A stretch of 41,229 bases of DNA from DATBDE01 sp045805605 (lineage in GTDB: Bacteria > Actinomycetota > Thermoleophilia > Solirubrobacterales > Solirubrobacteraceae). Positions 34,761-41,229 of the stretch are shown here, piece by piece. The stretch is from NCBI GenBank assembly GCA_045805605.1, contig JBJMKX010000011.1:1-41229 (forward strand), given 5' to 3'. How positions within the stretch are numbered: the stretch's first letter is position 1; every line of letters starts with the position of its first letter. The notes under the pieces were generated by a model. The model worked only from the letters and a program-made list of their open reading frames with translations, had not been told where the DNA came from and made no database searches. A program made the position numbers and the translations under genes.

Positions 34761-36073
34761 GGCACCACCGCCTCGGGATTGCCGACGCCGTGCGGCCGCG
34801 CGCGCAGGGCCATGGCCATGAGCGCGACCGCTCCCGCGCCCTGCGCGATGAGCACGAGCCCCGCGTAGCCGTTCAGCGACACGGAGATCGTCGGCAGGAG
34901 GATCAGCTCGAGCGCGGCTGCGGCCCCGAGCACGACCAGGAACAGCTCCTGGCGCAGCGCGAGCAGGTACTGCACGGCGAGGAAGGCGGCCGACAGCATC
35001 GTGTAGGCCAGGCACAGCACCGCCAGCGCGCCCGACGCGCCCGTCAGCTTGGCGCCGAAGCCCAGCCGCAGGACCGGCTCGGCCGCGGCCACGAAGATCA
35101 GCAGCGACGGCACCGCCACCGCGGCGAGCAGTCCGATCGAGCGGCCGAGCACGCCGAGCGGGCGCTCACCCACCGCCGCGCGGCGGGTGGCCTCGGGCAG
35201 TAGGTAGAGCGCGATGCCGACTGTCACCCAGTACGGCACCTTGGCGGCCACCGCGGCGGCCGCGTAGGCGCTGGCCTGGTGCTTGACGAAGACGTGCCCA
35301 GAGACGATGACGTCGATGTTCTGCAGCACCGCGAGCAGCGTGAGCCCGACGATCGGCACCCACGCCATGCGGATGAGGTCGCGCATCCGTTCGGCGCGCG
35401 ACGACGGGGTGGGCGGCGCGAGCCGCCCTCGCAGCACCCAGATCAGGCCGACGAACACCGCGATCAGGGCAAGCAGCTGGCCCAGCCAGGTCCAGGCGAC
35501 GCTGCTCGTCGCGGCGCCCAGGCCGATGCCCAGGACCAGACGGCCGCCGCCCTCGGCGACGATCGAGACGCCGACCGGCGAGTACGCGCGCACCCCCTGC
35601 AGCAGGCCGCGCTGCATCGAGACCACCAGCCACAGCACCGCGGTCAACGGCACCGAGGCGGCCGCCCACTGCTGGTCCACGTGGAGCAGGTCGGCAAGCG
35701 GCGCGCGCAGCAGCACCGACGCGACCAGCACGACCACGCCGAGGATCGCGATCTGCTTGAGCCAGACCCGTAGCGACGCCGCGAGGTCGGCCGGTCCGCC
35801 GAGGTCGCCCACCGCCACCTCGCGCGCGACCGCCGCCTGCAGGGCAATCCCGGGCACGCTGAGGATGAGGTAGAACGAGGTCAGGCGCGCCAGGGCGCCG
35901 TAGCTGTCGCCGAGGATGCGGGCGGCGACGATCGTGAACACGAGACCAAGCCCGATGGCCACGACGTAGGCCGCCGCGAGCGCGGCGGCCTTGATCGTCT
36001 CCGACTCCCGCAGCACCGTGAGCGCCTCGCCCCAAGCGGTCGGTCGCAGGCGTCGCGCCGTGCGCTCGGTCAT
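34757..36073 (-). CDS. Oligosaccharide flippase (Wzx/PST type) 2
   Basis: This is a 438-residue MOP-superfamily transporter. KAAALAAAYVVAIGLGLVFT starts TM1, followed by VAARILGDSYGALARLTSFY (the flippase LGxxxYG motif), IALQAAVAREVAVGDLG, MQRGLLQGVRAYSPVGVSIV and YWVTVGIALYLLPEATRR. It differs from flippase 1 in the spacing of its motifs, so it is not a recent duplicate. It is coupled to the TPR gene. ATG 36073 has a -10-like TAGCTT 8 nt upstream, and the 54-bp repeat lies 14 nt beyond that. Confidence 0.86.
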   Translation of the reverse strand: MTERTARRLRPTAWGEALTVLRESETIKAAALAAAYVVAIGLGLVFTIVAARILGDSYGALARLTSFYLILSVPGIALQAAVAREVAVGDLGGPADLAASLRVWLKQIAILGVVVLVASVLLRAPLADLLHVDQQWAAASVPLTAVLWLVVSMQRGLLQGVRAYSPVGVSIVAEGGGRLVLGIGLGAATSSVAWTWLGQLLALIAVFVGLIWVLRGRLAPPTPSSRAERMRDLIRMAWVPIVGLTLLAVLQNIDVIVSGHVFVKHQASAYAAAAVAAKVPYWVTVGIALYLLPEATRRAAVGERPLGVLGRSIGLLAAVAVPSLLIFVAAAEPVLRLGFGAKLTGASGALAVLCLAYTMLSAAFLAVQYLLALRQELFLVVLGAAAALELILLPTISVSLNGYAGLVLIAQGAGAVALMAMALRARPHGVGNPEAVVP

Positions 36074-36081
36074 GGAGGCGC

Positions 36082-36087
36082 AAGCTA
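36082..36087 (-). promoter_or_regulatory. -10-like TAGCTT of flippase 2
   Basis: Minus-strand TAGCTT lies 8 nt before ATG 36073; the 54-bp repeat begins 14 nt upstream of it. Confidence 0.5.
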
Positions 36088-36101
36088 CCGCACGTTCGAG
36101 G

Positions 36102-36155
36102 GAGAGCGGTCGAGCCGGCGGCTGCCGGAGGCGGCCGATCGGGCGACCGCGTTTG
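36102..36155. repeat. 54-bp structured intergenic repeat, copy 2
   Basis: This copy is 47/54 identical, ungapped, to 9961-10014. The outer arms GCGGTCG and CGACCGC are conserved. The inner stem is GGCTGCC with GGCGGCC (one G-U pair) around GGA. It fills most of the space between flippase 2 and the secreted-protein gene. Confidence 0.75.
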
Positions 36156-36171
36156 GAACCGAACGTTTGGC

Positions 36172-36177
36172 TAGCCT
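36172..36177 (+). promoter_or_regulatory. -10-like TAGCCT of the secreted-protein gene
   Basis: TAGCCT lies 8 nt before GTG 36186. It could drive the whole secreted protein-tsaE-tsaB-rimI-tsaD series. Confidence 0.5.
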
Positions 36178-36185
36178 GTGCCGCC

Positions 36186-36614
36186 GTGTTCGCCCCCCGT
36201 CGCAGCGCCGCCGCGCTCACCCTGGCCGCCGCTCTGGCGTTCCCCGCCGTCGCGGTGGCCCAGAGCGCCGGCGACAACCAGTACGAGGATCCTTTCGGGG
36301 GCAAGGGGTCGAGCGGCAGCAGCCAGAGCTCGAGCGGGTCGAGCTCCGGCAGCGGCTCCAGCGGAAGCTCGAGCGGGCAGTCATCGGGGTCGTCGTCGGG
36401 CAGCGCGTCCGGCTCGGCCGGCGCCTCCTCCGGGTCGAGCAGCGCCGCCGGCAGCGGCTCCTCCGGCAGCGGAGGTGGCGGCAGCCAGGGCAGTGCGGCC
36501 GGCCAGCAGCTCGCGCGCACCGGCTCGGAGACGTGGCTCGTCGCCCTCGCCGGGGGCGGCCTCCTGCTCACAGGCGTCGGCCTGCGCCTGCGCCTGCGTG
36601 GCAAGCCCGAGTAG
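36186..36614 (+). CDS. Ser/Gly-rich secreted protein with sortase-like tail
   Basis: This is a 142-residue protein. Residues 1-26 are a signal peptide (RRSAAALTLAAALAFPAVAV, cleavage after AQ). Residues 39-106 are almost only Ser and Gly with a few Gln and Ala, a low-complexity extended linker. LARTG at 109-113 is followed by a hydrophobic helix (TWLVALAGGGLLLTGVGL) and a basic end (RLRLRGKPE), the layout of an LPXTG-type cell-wall sorting signal with Ala for Pro. If a class of sortase accepts LARTG it would be wall-anchored; otherwise it is membrane-anchored. The function is unknown. The tsaE start overlaps its end by 17 nt. Confidence 0.78.
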   Translation: MFAPRRSAAALTLAAALAFPAVAVAQSAGDNQYEDPFGGKGSSGSSQSSSGSSSGSGSSGSSSGQSSGSSSGSASGSAGASSGSSSAAGSGSSGSGGGGSQGSAAGQQLARTGSETWLVALAGGGLLLTGVGLRLRLRGKPE

Positions 36615-37017
36615 GACCACTTCCGCTGAACAGACCGAGGCGCTCGGCGCCGCGCTCGCAGTCGACCTGCGGCCCGGCGACGTCGTGCTCGTCGCCGGCG
36701 ACCTCGGCGCCGGCAAGACGACGTTCGTGCGCGGGGCGGCCCGCGCGCTGGGCGTCGGCGAACCGGTGACCAGCCCGACGTTCACGATCGGCGCCCGCTA
36801 CCACGGCCGCGTGCCGGTCGCCCACCTCGACCTGTTCCGCCTCGGCGGCGACCTCGAAGGCGAGGACCCCGGCCTGCTCGAGGACTACCTGACCCCCGAT
36901 GCCGTCGCCTTCGTGGAGTGGCCCGACGCCGCCGCGCCGGAGCTCGAGGGCCGGCGGCTGCGTCGCGTGCGCCTGGGCCACGCCGGGGGTGACGACCGCA
37001 CGGTGGAGATCGACTGA
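36598..37017 (+). CDS. tsaE: tRNA t6A biosynthesis ATPase TsaE
   Basis: TsaE is the small P-loop ATPase that helps TsaB-TsaD make N6-threonylcarbamoyladenosine at A37 of ANN-decoding tRNAs. Walker A GDLGAGKTTFVRG is at residues 34-46, with VTSPTFTIGARYHG as the switch region and VAHLDLFRL and VAFVEWPD as conserved downstream strands. I chose GTG 36598 (139 aa), the only start close enough to give a standard N-terminus. It overlaps the preceding gene by 17 nt. The stop is followed one base later by tsaB. Confidence 0.93.
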   Translation: MASPSRTTSAEQTEALGAALAVDLRPGDVVLVAGDLGAGKTTFVRGAARALGVGEPVTSPTFTIGARYHGRVPVAHLDLFRLGGDLEGEDPGLLEDYLTPDAVAFVEWPDAAAPELEGRRLRRVRLGHAGGDDRTVEID

Positions 37018-37018
37018 C

Positions 37019-37699
37019 GTGGCCGTGCTCGCGTTCGACACCGCGACCGCCTCGACCGTGGTCGGCGTGCTCGACGGCGCGACGCTCGTCGAGGCGCGCC
37101 ACGACCCGCCGCTCGGCGGCCGCCCCGAGCACGCGCCCCGCCTGCTGCCGCTCGTGCACGACGTCGTCGGGGACTGGGCCACGATCGCGCGCATCGGCGT
37201 CGGCATCGGGCCGGGCAGCTTCACCGGCCTGCGCATCGGAATCGCGACCGCGCGGGCGCTCGCGCAGGCGCGCGGCGTGGTCCTGGTCGGCATCGGCACG
37301 CTGGAGGTGATCGCCCGCCGGCTTGGGGCCGACGATGCGGTGACGAGCCTCGCCGTCCTCGACGCGCGCCGCGGCGAGGCCTTCGCCGCCGCGTGGCGCG
37401 CCGGCGAGCGGCTGCTCGCGCCGGTCGCGCTGCGCCCCGACGACCTCGCCGAGCGCGCCCGCGCCCTTCCCCGGCCGTTACGGGCCGCGGGCGACGGCTC
37501 GGTACGCTTTCGGGAGGAGCTCCAAGCGGCCGGAGCCGAGGTTCCGGACGATTCCTCCCCGCTCCACCGCGTCTCCGCGCGCGTCCTGTGCGAGAGGGCT
37601 GCCGAAGCGGAGGAGGGTCCGCCGGGGACGGTCCTCCCCGACTACCTCCGGCTCCCCGACGCGGAGATCGCCTACCGCAAGCGAACGCCAACCCAATGA
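37019..37699 (+). CDS. tsaB: tRNA t6A biosynthesis protein TsaB
   Basis: This is a 226-residue ASKHA-fold partner that heterodimerises with TsaD. AVLAFDTATASTVVGVLDGA is the first nucleotide-fold hairpin, and ARIGVGIGPGSFTGLRIGIA followed by ARALAQA is the TsaB signature; VLDARRGEAFAAAW follows. Residues 150-226 are the variable C-terminal part. GTG 37019 is 1 nt after the tsaE stop, and the tsaB stop overlaps the rimI ATG (ATGA), so the genes are tightly coupled. Confidence 0.95.
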   Translation: MAVLAFDTATASTVVGVLDGATLVEARHDPPLGGRPEHAPRLLPLVHDVVGDWATIARIGVGIGPGSFTGLRIGIATARALAQARGVVLVGIGTLEVIARRLGADDAVTSLAVLDARRGEAFAAAWRAGERLLAPVALRPDDLAERARALPRPLRAAGDGSVRFREELQAAGAEVPDDSSPLHRVSARVLCERAAEAEEGPPGTVLPDYLRLPDAEIAYRKRTPTQ

Positions 37700-38325
37700 G
37701 CCCGCCGCAGCCCCCCACCGACCTGGTCCTCCGCCGCCTCAGCTACTCGGACCTGCCGCAGGTCATCGGCATCGAGCGGCGGTCGTTCCCGACGCCGTGG
37801 TCGCTGGCGATGTTCGTGCTCGAGCTCTCCAAGCCGAGCGGCATCTGCCTGGCCGCGACGCAGGGCGGGCGCATCGTCGGCTACCTCGTGTGCTCACGCT
37901 ACGCCGCGGTCTGGCACCTCATGAACATCTGCGTCGATCCCGACAAGCGCCGTCACGGCATCGCCGCCGCGCTGCTGCGCCGGCTGCTCGAGCGCATCGA
38001 CGATCCCGACGCCCAGCTCACCCTCGAAGTCCGCCGCTCCAACGAGCCGGCGATCGCCCTCTACGAGCAGTTCGGGTTCCGCGGAGCCGGGCTGCGCCGC
38101 CGCTACTACCAGGACAACGGCGAGGACGCGCTCATCATGTGGCGCACGTCGGCCACGGTCAGGGAGGGCTCGCAGCCCGATGAATCGCCCTCCGCCCAGC
38201 CGGACGACGGGGCGGCCGCCCAGATTGGCGAGCCCGGACGGCGAGCGGACGGCCAAGCCCCGGGCAAGGCCGGACGCCGAGCCGGCGGCAAGGGGGAGGG
38301 TGTGCCGGGCGTGCAGACGGCGTGA
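37696..38325 (+). CDS. rimI: Ribosomal protein bS18-alanine N-acetyltransferase RimI-like
   Basis: This is a 209-residue GNAT enzyme. The first 155 residues match RimI: LRRLSYSDLPQVIGIERRSF, PTPWSLAMFVLEL, the CoA loop CVDPDKRRHGIAAALLRRLL, and EVRRSNEPAIALYEQFGFRG. The last 50 or so are a Gly/Ala/Pro/Arg-rich low-complexity extension, unusual for the family (E. coli RimI has 148 residues), whose end overlaps the tsaD start (GTGA). RimI N-acetylates ribosomal protein bS18. Its place between tsaB and tsaD is the common bacterial arrangement. Confidence 0.92.
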   Translation: MSPPQPPTDLVLRRLSYSDLPQVIGIERRSFPTPWSLAMFVLELSKPSGICLAATQGGRIVGYLVCSRYAAVWHLMNICVDPDKRRHGIAAALLRRLLERIDDPDAQLTLEVRRSNEPAIALYEQFGFRGAGLRRRYYQDNGEDALIMWRTSATVREGSQPDESPSAQPDDGAAAQIGEPGRRADGQAPGKAGRRAGGKGEGVPGVQTA

Positions 38326-39368
38326 TCCTGGCGCTCGAGACGAGCTGCGACGACACCTGCGCCGCCGTCCTCGATCCGGGCGGGCAGATCCGGTCGAACG
38401 TGATCTCCTCGCAGGGCGTGCACGACCGCTACGGCGGCGTGGTGCCCGAGGTCGCCTCGCGCCATCACCTCGAGCTGGTCAACGCGGTGGTGGACGACGC
38501 GCTGCACCAGGCGAGCATCGGGCTCGACGACGTGGAGCTCGTCGCGGTCACCCGCGGGCCGGGCCTGGTCGGCGCGCTGCTCGTCGGCGTGCAGACGGCC
38601 AAGGGGCTCGCGGCCGCGCGGCGCCTGCCGCTGGCGCCCGTCGACCACCTGCACGGGCACGTTGCCGCCAACCTCGTTGCGCCGTCGTTCGCTCCGCCGT
38701 TCCTGTGCCTGATCGCATCGGGTGGCCACACGCTCATCTGCCACGTGCACGACGAGGGACGCTACGAGGTGCTCGGCCGCACGCTTGACGACGCCGCCGG
38801 CGAGGCGTTCGACAAGGGCGCCCGCATGCTCGACCTCGGCTACCCGGGGGGGCCGGCGCTCGAGCGGCTGGCGCGCGACGGCGACCCGGCCGCCTTCGAC
38901 TTCCCCACCGCGAAGCGGGTCGAAGGCCTGGACTTCTCGTTCGCCGGGCTGAAGACCGCGCTGCTCTACGCGCTGCGCGACCTCGGCGACGACCCGCCGC
39001 GCGCCGACCTCGCGGCGTCGTACCAGGACGCGATCGTGCGCGCGCTGCTGGACCGCGTCGAGCGCGCGCTGGCGCAGACCGGGCTGGAGCGCCTCGCGTT
39101 GGGGGGCGGCGTGGCCGCCAACGGGCCGCTGCGCGAGCGCGCGGCCAAGTTGGCGCCGGAGGTTCACGTGCCGCCGATCGCGCTGTGCACGGACAATGCG
39201 GCGATGATCGCCTCGGCCGCCCGCTTCGTGCCCGCGCTGCCGTACCCGGCCTACCTCGGCCTCGACGCCTACGCCACCGGGGAGGCCGGACAAAGCCCGG
39301 CCGTTGTCGGGCAGCCGGAGGCTGACCGACCTCATCAGCACGCGGGGCCGGACGCCCCGGGCAGGTAA
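38322..39368 (+). CDS. tsaD: tRNA t6A transferase TsaD
   Basis: TsaD transfers the threonylcarbamoyl group from TC-AMP to tRNA A37 together with TsaB and TsaE. The 348 residues contain ILALETSCDDTCAAVLD, GGVVPEVASRHHLEL, the metal ligands His109-x3-His113 in PVDHLHGHVAAN, the substrate loop IASGGHTLICHVH, AFDKGARMLDLGYPGGPALE, and GGGVAANGPLR. The catalytic domain ends near residue 312; a 35-residue disordered tail follows. It overlaps rimI by four bases. Confidence 0.97.
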   Translation: MILALETSCDDTCAAVLDPGGQIRSNVISSQGVHDRYGGVVPEVASRHHLELVNAVVDDALHQASIGLDDVELVAVTRGPGLVGALLVGVQTAKGLAAARRLPLAPVDHLHGHVAANLVAPSFAPPFLCLIASGGHTLICHVHDEGRYEVLGRTLDDAAGEAFDKGARMLDLGYPGGPALERLARDGDPAAFDFPTAKRVEGLDFSFAGLKTALLYALRDLGDDPPRADLAASYQDAIVRALLDRVERALAQTGLERLALGGGVAANGPLRERAAKLAPEVHVPPIALCTDNAAMIASAARFVPALPYPAYLGLDAYATGEAGQSPAVVGQPEADRPHQHAGPDAPGR

Positions 39369-39374
39369 CCCGAG

Positions 39375-39608
39375 ATGAACGTCGTGCTCTACGGCCGGCC
39401 CGGCTGCCATCTGTGCGACGACGCCCGCGCCATGCTCGAGCGGGCGGGCGTCGCGTACGACGAGCGGAACATCGAGGCCGACGACGAGTTGTTCCGCCGC
39501 TACCTGGAGCGAATTCCCGTCATCGTCATCGACGGCGAGGAGGCGTTCGAGCTCGTCGTCGACGAGCACGCCCTGGGTGCGCGCCTCGGTACATTGGCTG
39601 GGTCATGA
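39375..39608 (+). CDS. Glutaredoxin-like thiol-disulfide protein
   Basis: This is a 77-residue thioredoxin-fold protein of the glutaredoxin/DUF836 kind. VVLYGRPGCHLCDDARAMLE has the redox pair Cys11-x2-Cys14 and IPVIVIDGEEAFEL holds the cis-Pro loop. It probably reduces disulfides of unknown partners using a low-molecular-weight thiol. It starts 6 nt after tsaD, and its stop overlaps the rex ATG (ATGA). Confidence 0.87.
   Translation: MNVVLYGRPGCHLCDDARAMLERAGVAYDERNIEADDELFRRYLERIPVIVIDGEEAFELVVDEHALGARLGTLAGS
39590..39595 (+). promoter_or_regulatory. Internal -10-like TACATT before rex
   Basis: TACATT lies 9 nt before ATG 39605, inside the 3' end of the glutaredoxin gene. Rex could therefore have its own leaderless promoter as well as read-through. 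I could not find a clear TTGTGA-N6-TCACAA-type Rex operator. Confidence 0.4.
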
Positions 39609-40273
39609 GCTACCGCGAGGCGATCGTCCCCCAGGACGGCGGGGCATCCACCGACGAGCGCCTCTCGCTCGGCGTCGCCGCGCGCCTGTCGCGCTACCTG
39701 CAGGTGCTCACGCAGGCGCGCAAGATGGGCAAGGAGACCATCTCGTCGCAGGAGCTCTCCGACTACACCCACGTCAATTCCACCCAAATCCGTCGCGATC
39801 TCTCCGGGTTCGGAAAGTTCGGCAAGCGCGGCGTCGGCTACAACGTCGACTCGCTCGTCTCGCAGATCCGGAAGATCCTGCGGACCACCGGGAAGCACAA
39901 CATCGCCCTGTTCGGCGCCGGGAACCTCGGCCAGGCGATCGCGGGATCGGACATCTTCGCCGACCACGGGTTCCGCGTCGTGGCTCTGTTCGACAAGGAC
40001 CCGGGGAAGGTCGGCAGCCAGATCGGCGACAACCTGATGGTGCGTCCGTACGACGACCTGGAGCGGGTCGTCCGCGAAGAGGACGTCGTCGTCGGCGTCC
40101 TCGCCGTGCCGACGGACGCCGCACAGCAGGTGGCGGACGATCTCGTCCAGGCCGGCGTGAAGATCATCTTCAACTACTCCGAGGCACTGCTGCAGGTGCC
40201 GCCCGAGGTCACGGTGCACACCTCGAGCCCCGCGGTGGACCTCCTCTACGCGCTCTACTTCTACCTCACCTGA
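39605..40273 (+). CDS. rex: Redox-sensing transcriptional repressor Rex
   Basis: Rex senses the NADH/NAD+ ratio and represses respiratory and fermentative genes when NADH is low. The 222 residues have an N-terminal winged helix (ARLSRYLQVLTQARKMGKET, VNSTQIRRDLSGFGKFGKRG), a Rossmann NAD-binding motif GAGNLG at 104-109, FDKDPGKVGSQIGD, and the domain-swapped C-terminal helix PAVDLLYALYFYL. ATG 39605 overlaps the glutaredoxin stop. The neighbours suggest a redox-response gene set. Confidence 0.97.
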   Translation: MSYREAIVPQDGGASTDERLSLGVAARLSRYLQVLTQARKMGKETISSQELSDYTHVNSTQIRRDLSGFGKFGKRGVGYNVDSLVSQIRKILRTTGKHNIALFGAGNLGQAIAGSDIFADHGFRVVALFDKDPGKVGSQIGDNLMVRPYDDLERVVREEDVVVGVLAVPTDAAQQVADDLVQAGVKIIFNYSEALLQVPPEVTVHTSSPAVDLLYALYFYLT

Positions 40274-40282
40274 GGTTCTTCC

Positions 40283-41229
40283 ATGCTCGACATGCCGCGA
40301 GTCAGAGAGGTCTTCGAGGCCTCGACCGACTTCACGGTCGGGATCGAGGAGGAATTCGCCATCCTCGACCCGCGGACGCTCTCGCTCGATCAGCGCTTCG
40401 AGGAGCTGCGCGACCTCGCGCAGGACGACCCGGTGCTCGCGGAGGCCGTCGCCGGCGAGCTGATCCGCTCTGAGATCGAGATTCGCTCGGGGCGCGGCGA
40501 GACGTTCGCGGACGCGGTGGTGCGGCAGCGCGAGGCGCGCACGCGGCTGTTCTCGCTCACGGCGCGAAACGAGGCGCTCCTCGGCGCCACCGGCACGCAT
40601 CCGTGGAGTCCCTGGCAGCAGCAGGAGATCATCGACACGGCGCACTACCGGCGCGTGGAGGACCTGCTCCAGTACGTCGCCTGGCGGAACAACACGTTCA
40701 GCGTGCACGTGCACGTGGGCGTGCGCGGAGCCGAGCGCGCGGTGCGGGTGTGCGACCGGCTGCGGGCGGTGATGCCGGAGCTGCTCGCGATCTCGGCCAA
40801 CTCGCCCTTCCTCGACGGCCGCCACTCGGGCCTGCACTCGGCCCGCAGCCAGATCTTCACGAAGAGCTTCCCGCGCTGCGGCATCCCCGAGCCATTCGGA
40901 AGCTGGCGGGCGTACGCGGACTACATCGAGTTCCTGGTGCGAACGCACTCGATCGAGGAGTTCACGCAGGTCTGGTGGAGCGTCCGCCCGCACCACTCGT
41001 ACGGCACCGTCGAGATGCGTATCTGCGACGCGCAGGCCAGCGGCGACGACTCCACGACCCTCGCGGCGCTGATCACCGCCTGCGTGGCCCAGGCCGCCGT
41101 CGACCACGACGAGAGGGCGCCCTTCGACGATCCGCCCGGACGGATGCTCGAGGAGAACTTCTGGCGCGCGATCCGGCACGGGCTGGACGGCAAGCTGATC
41201 GACCTCGCCCGGGCCGAGGAGTATCCGGC
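40283..41229 (+). CDS. YbdK-type carboxylate-amine ligase, 5' part
   Basis: The gene runs off the right edge; about 315 codons are present. FTVGIEEEFAILDPRTLSLD is the family start. EIEIRSGRGETFADAVVRQR and ATGTHPWSPWQQQEIIDT follow, then NNTFSVHVHVGVRGAERAVR, ISANSPFLDGRHSGLHSARS and SVRPHHSYGTVEMRICDAQA. These match the glutamate-cysteine ligase family 2 (YbdK/EgtA-related) enzymes, which join a carboxylate to an amine with ATP. The substrate is not known; some members have weak glutamate-cysteine ligase activity. ATG 40283, 9 nt after rex, is preceded by GAGG at 7-nt spacing. No motif is missing in the visible part. Confidence 0.9.
   Translation, partial: MLDMPRVREVFEASTDFTVGIEEEFAILDPRTLSLDQRFEELRDLAQDDPVLAEAVAGELIRSEIEIRSGRGETFADAVVRQREARTRLFSLTARNEALLGATGTHPWSPWQQQEIIDTAHYRRVEDLLQYVAWRNNTFSVHVHVGVRGAERAVRVCDRLRAVMPELLAISANSPFLDGRHSGLHSARSQIFTKSFPRCGIPEPFGSWRAYADYIEFLVRTHSIEEFTQVWWSVRPHHSYGTVEMRICDAQASGDDSTTLAALITACVAQAAVDHDERAPFDDPPGRMLEENFWRAIRHGLDGKLIDLARAEEYP

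Overview
The window is about 41 kb of very GC-rich, gene-dense chromosomal DNA. GC-biased third codon positions, many GTG starts, and neighbours such as rex beside a glutaredoxin, a DivIVA-domain protein, a SecE2/dodecin-like protein and a sortase-like C-terminal signal point to a high-GC actinobacterium. The overall style suggests Thermoleophilia/Solirubrobacterales, but that placement is inference. I saw no rRNA, tRNA, CRISPR array, intact insertion sequence or prophage.

Positions 1-6174 are a DNA-repair block: the 3' part of uvrB, a decayed DHA2-type MFS exporter abutting a remnant that looks like a TetR C-terminus, a short mutY, a DivIVA-domain gene, and uvrA preceded by a LexA-type GAAC-N4-GTTC box. 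Positions 6191-7896 hold a hexapeptide acyltransferase and an orphan sugar-binding-type lipoprotein. On the minus strand, 9928-7959 is a phosphate-uptake operon (DUF47, PiT permease, 78-aa membrane protein), and 12941-10016 is a pantothenate operon (DUF2520 oxidoreductase, panC, panD, panB). Next come a family-4 uracil-DNA glycosylase convergent with an HTH_42/AlkZ-like protein, and a dodecin-like gene.

Positions 15085-36073 form a surface-glycan locus of divergent and convergent transcription units. It holds a GT4-GT2 fusion, a clan GH-A glycosidase, two GT4 enzymes, a GT2, two GT39-like membrane transferases, two paralogous membrane proteins of an unnamed GT-C-like family, a methyltransferase, a GNAT enzyme, an OafA-type acyltransferase, an O-antigen-ligase/polymerase-type protein, two Wzx-like flippases and a TPR protein. 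Together these resemble a Wzx/Wzy-like route: cytoplasmic assembly on a lipid carrier, flipping, outside-face elaboration by GT-C enzymes, and polymerisation or ligation. The locus carries a truncated ABC ATPase and short repeats near its right end.

Positions 36186-39368 hold a Ser/Gly-rich secreted protein followed by tsaE-tsaB-rimI-tsaD (t6A tRNA modification and ribosomal protein acetylation). The window ends with a glutaredoxin, rex, and the 5' part of a YbdK-type carboxylate-amine ligase.

Two genome-style features recur. Genes are often coupled by ATGA, GTGA or TAGTG overlaps. First genes of transcription units very often have a TANNNT hexamer only 6-11 nt before the start codon, which suggests widespread leaderless transcription. 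The most unusual items are a 54-bp structured repeat placed the same way upstream of two unrelated promoters, the paralogous GT-C-like pair (one with an apparent CTG start and a 7-bp tandem repeat in its coding sequence), a HxQ-type AlkZ-like protein beside a UDG with a clamp-binding tail, and the two eroded loci.
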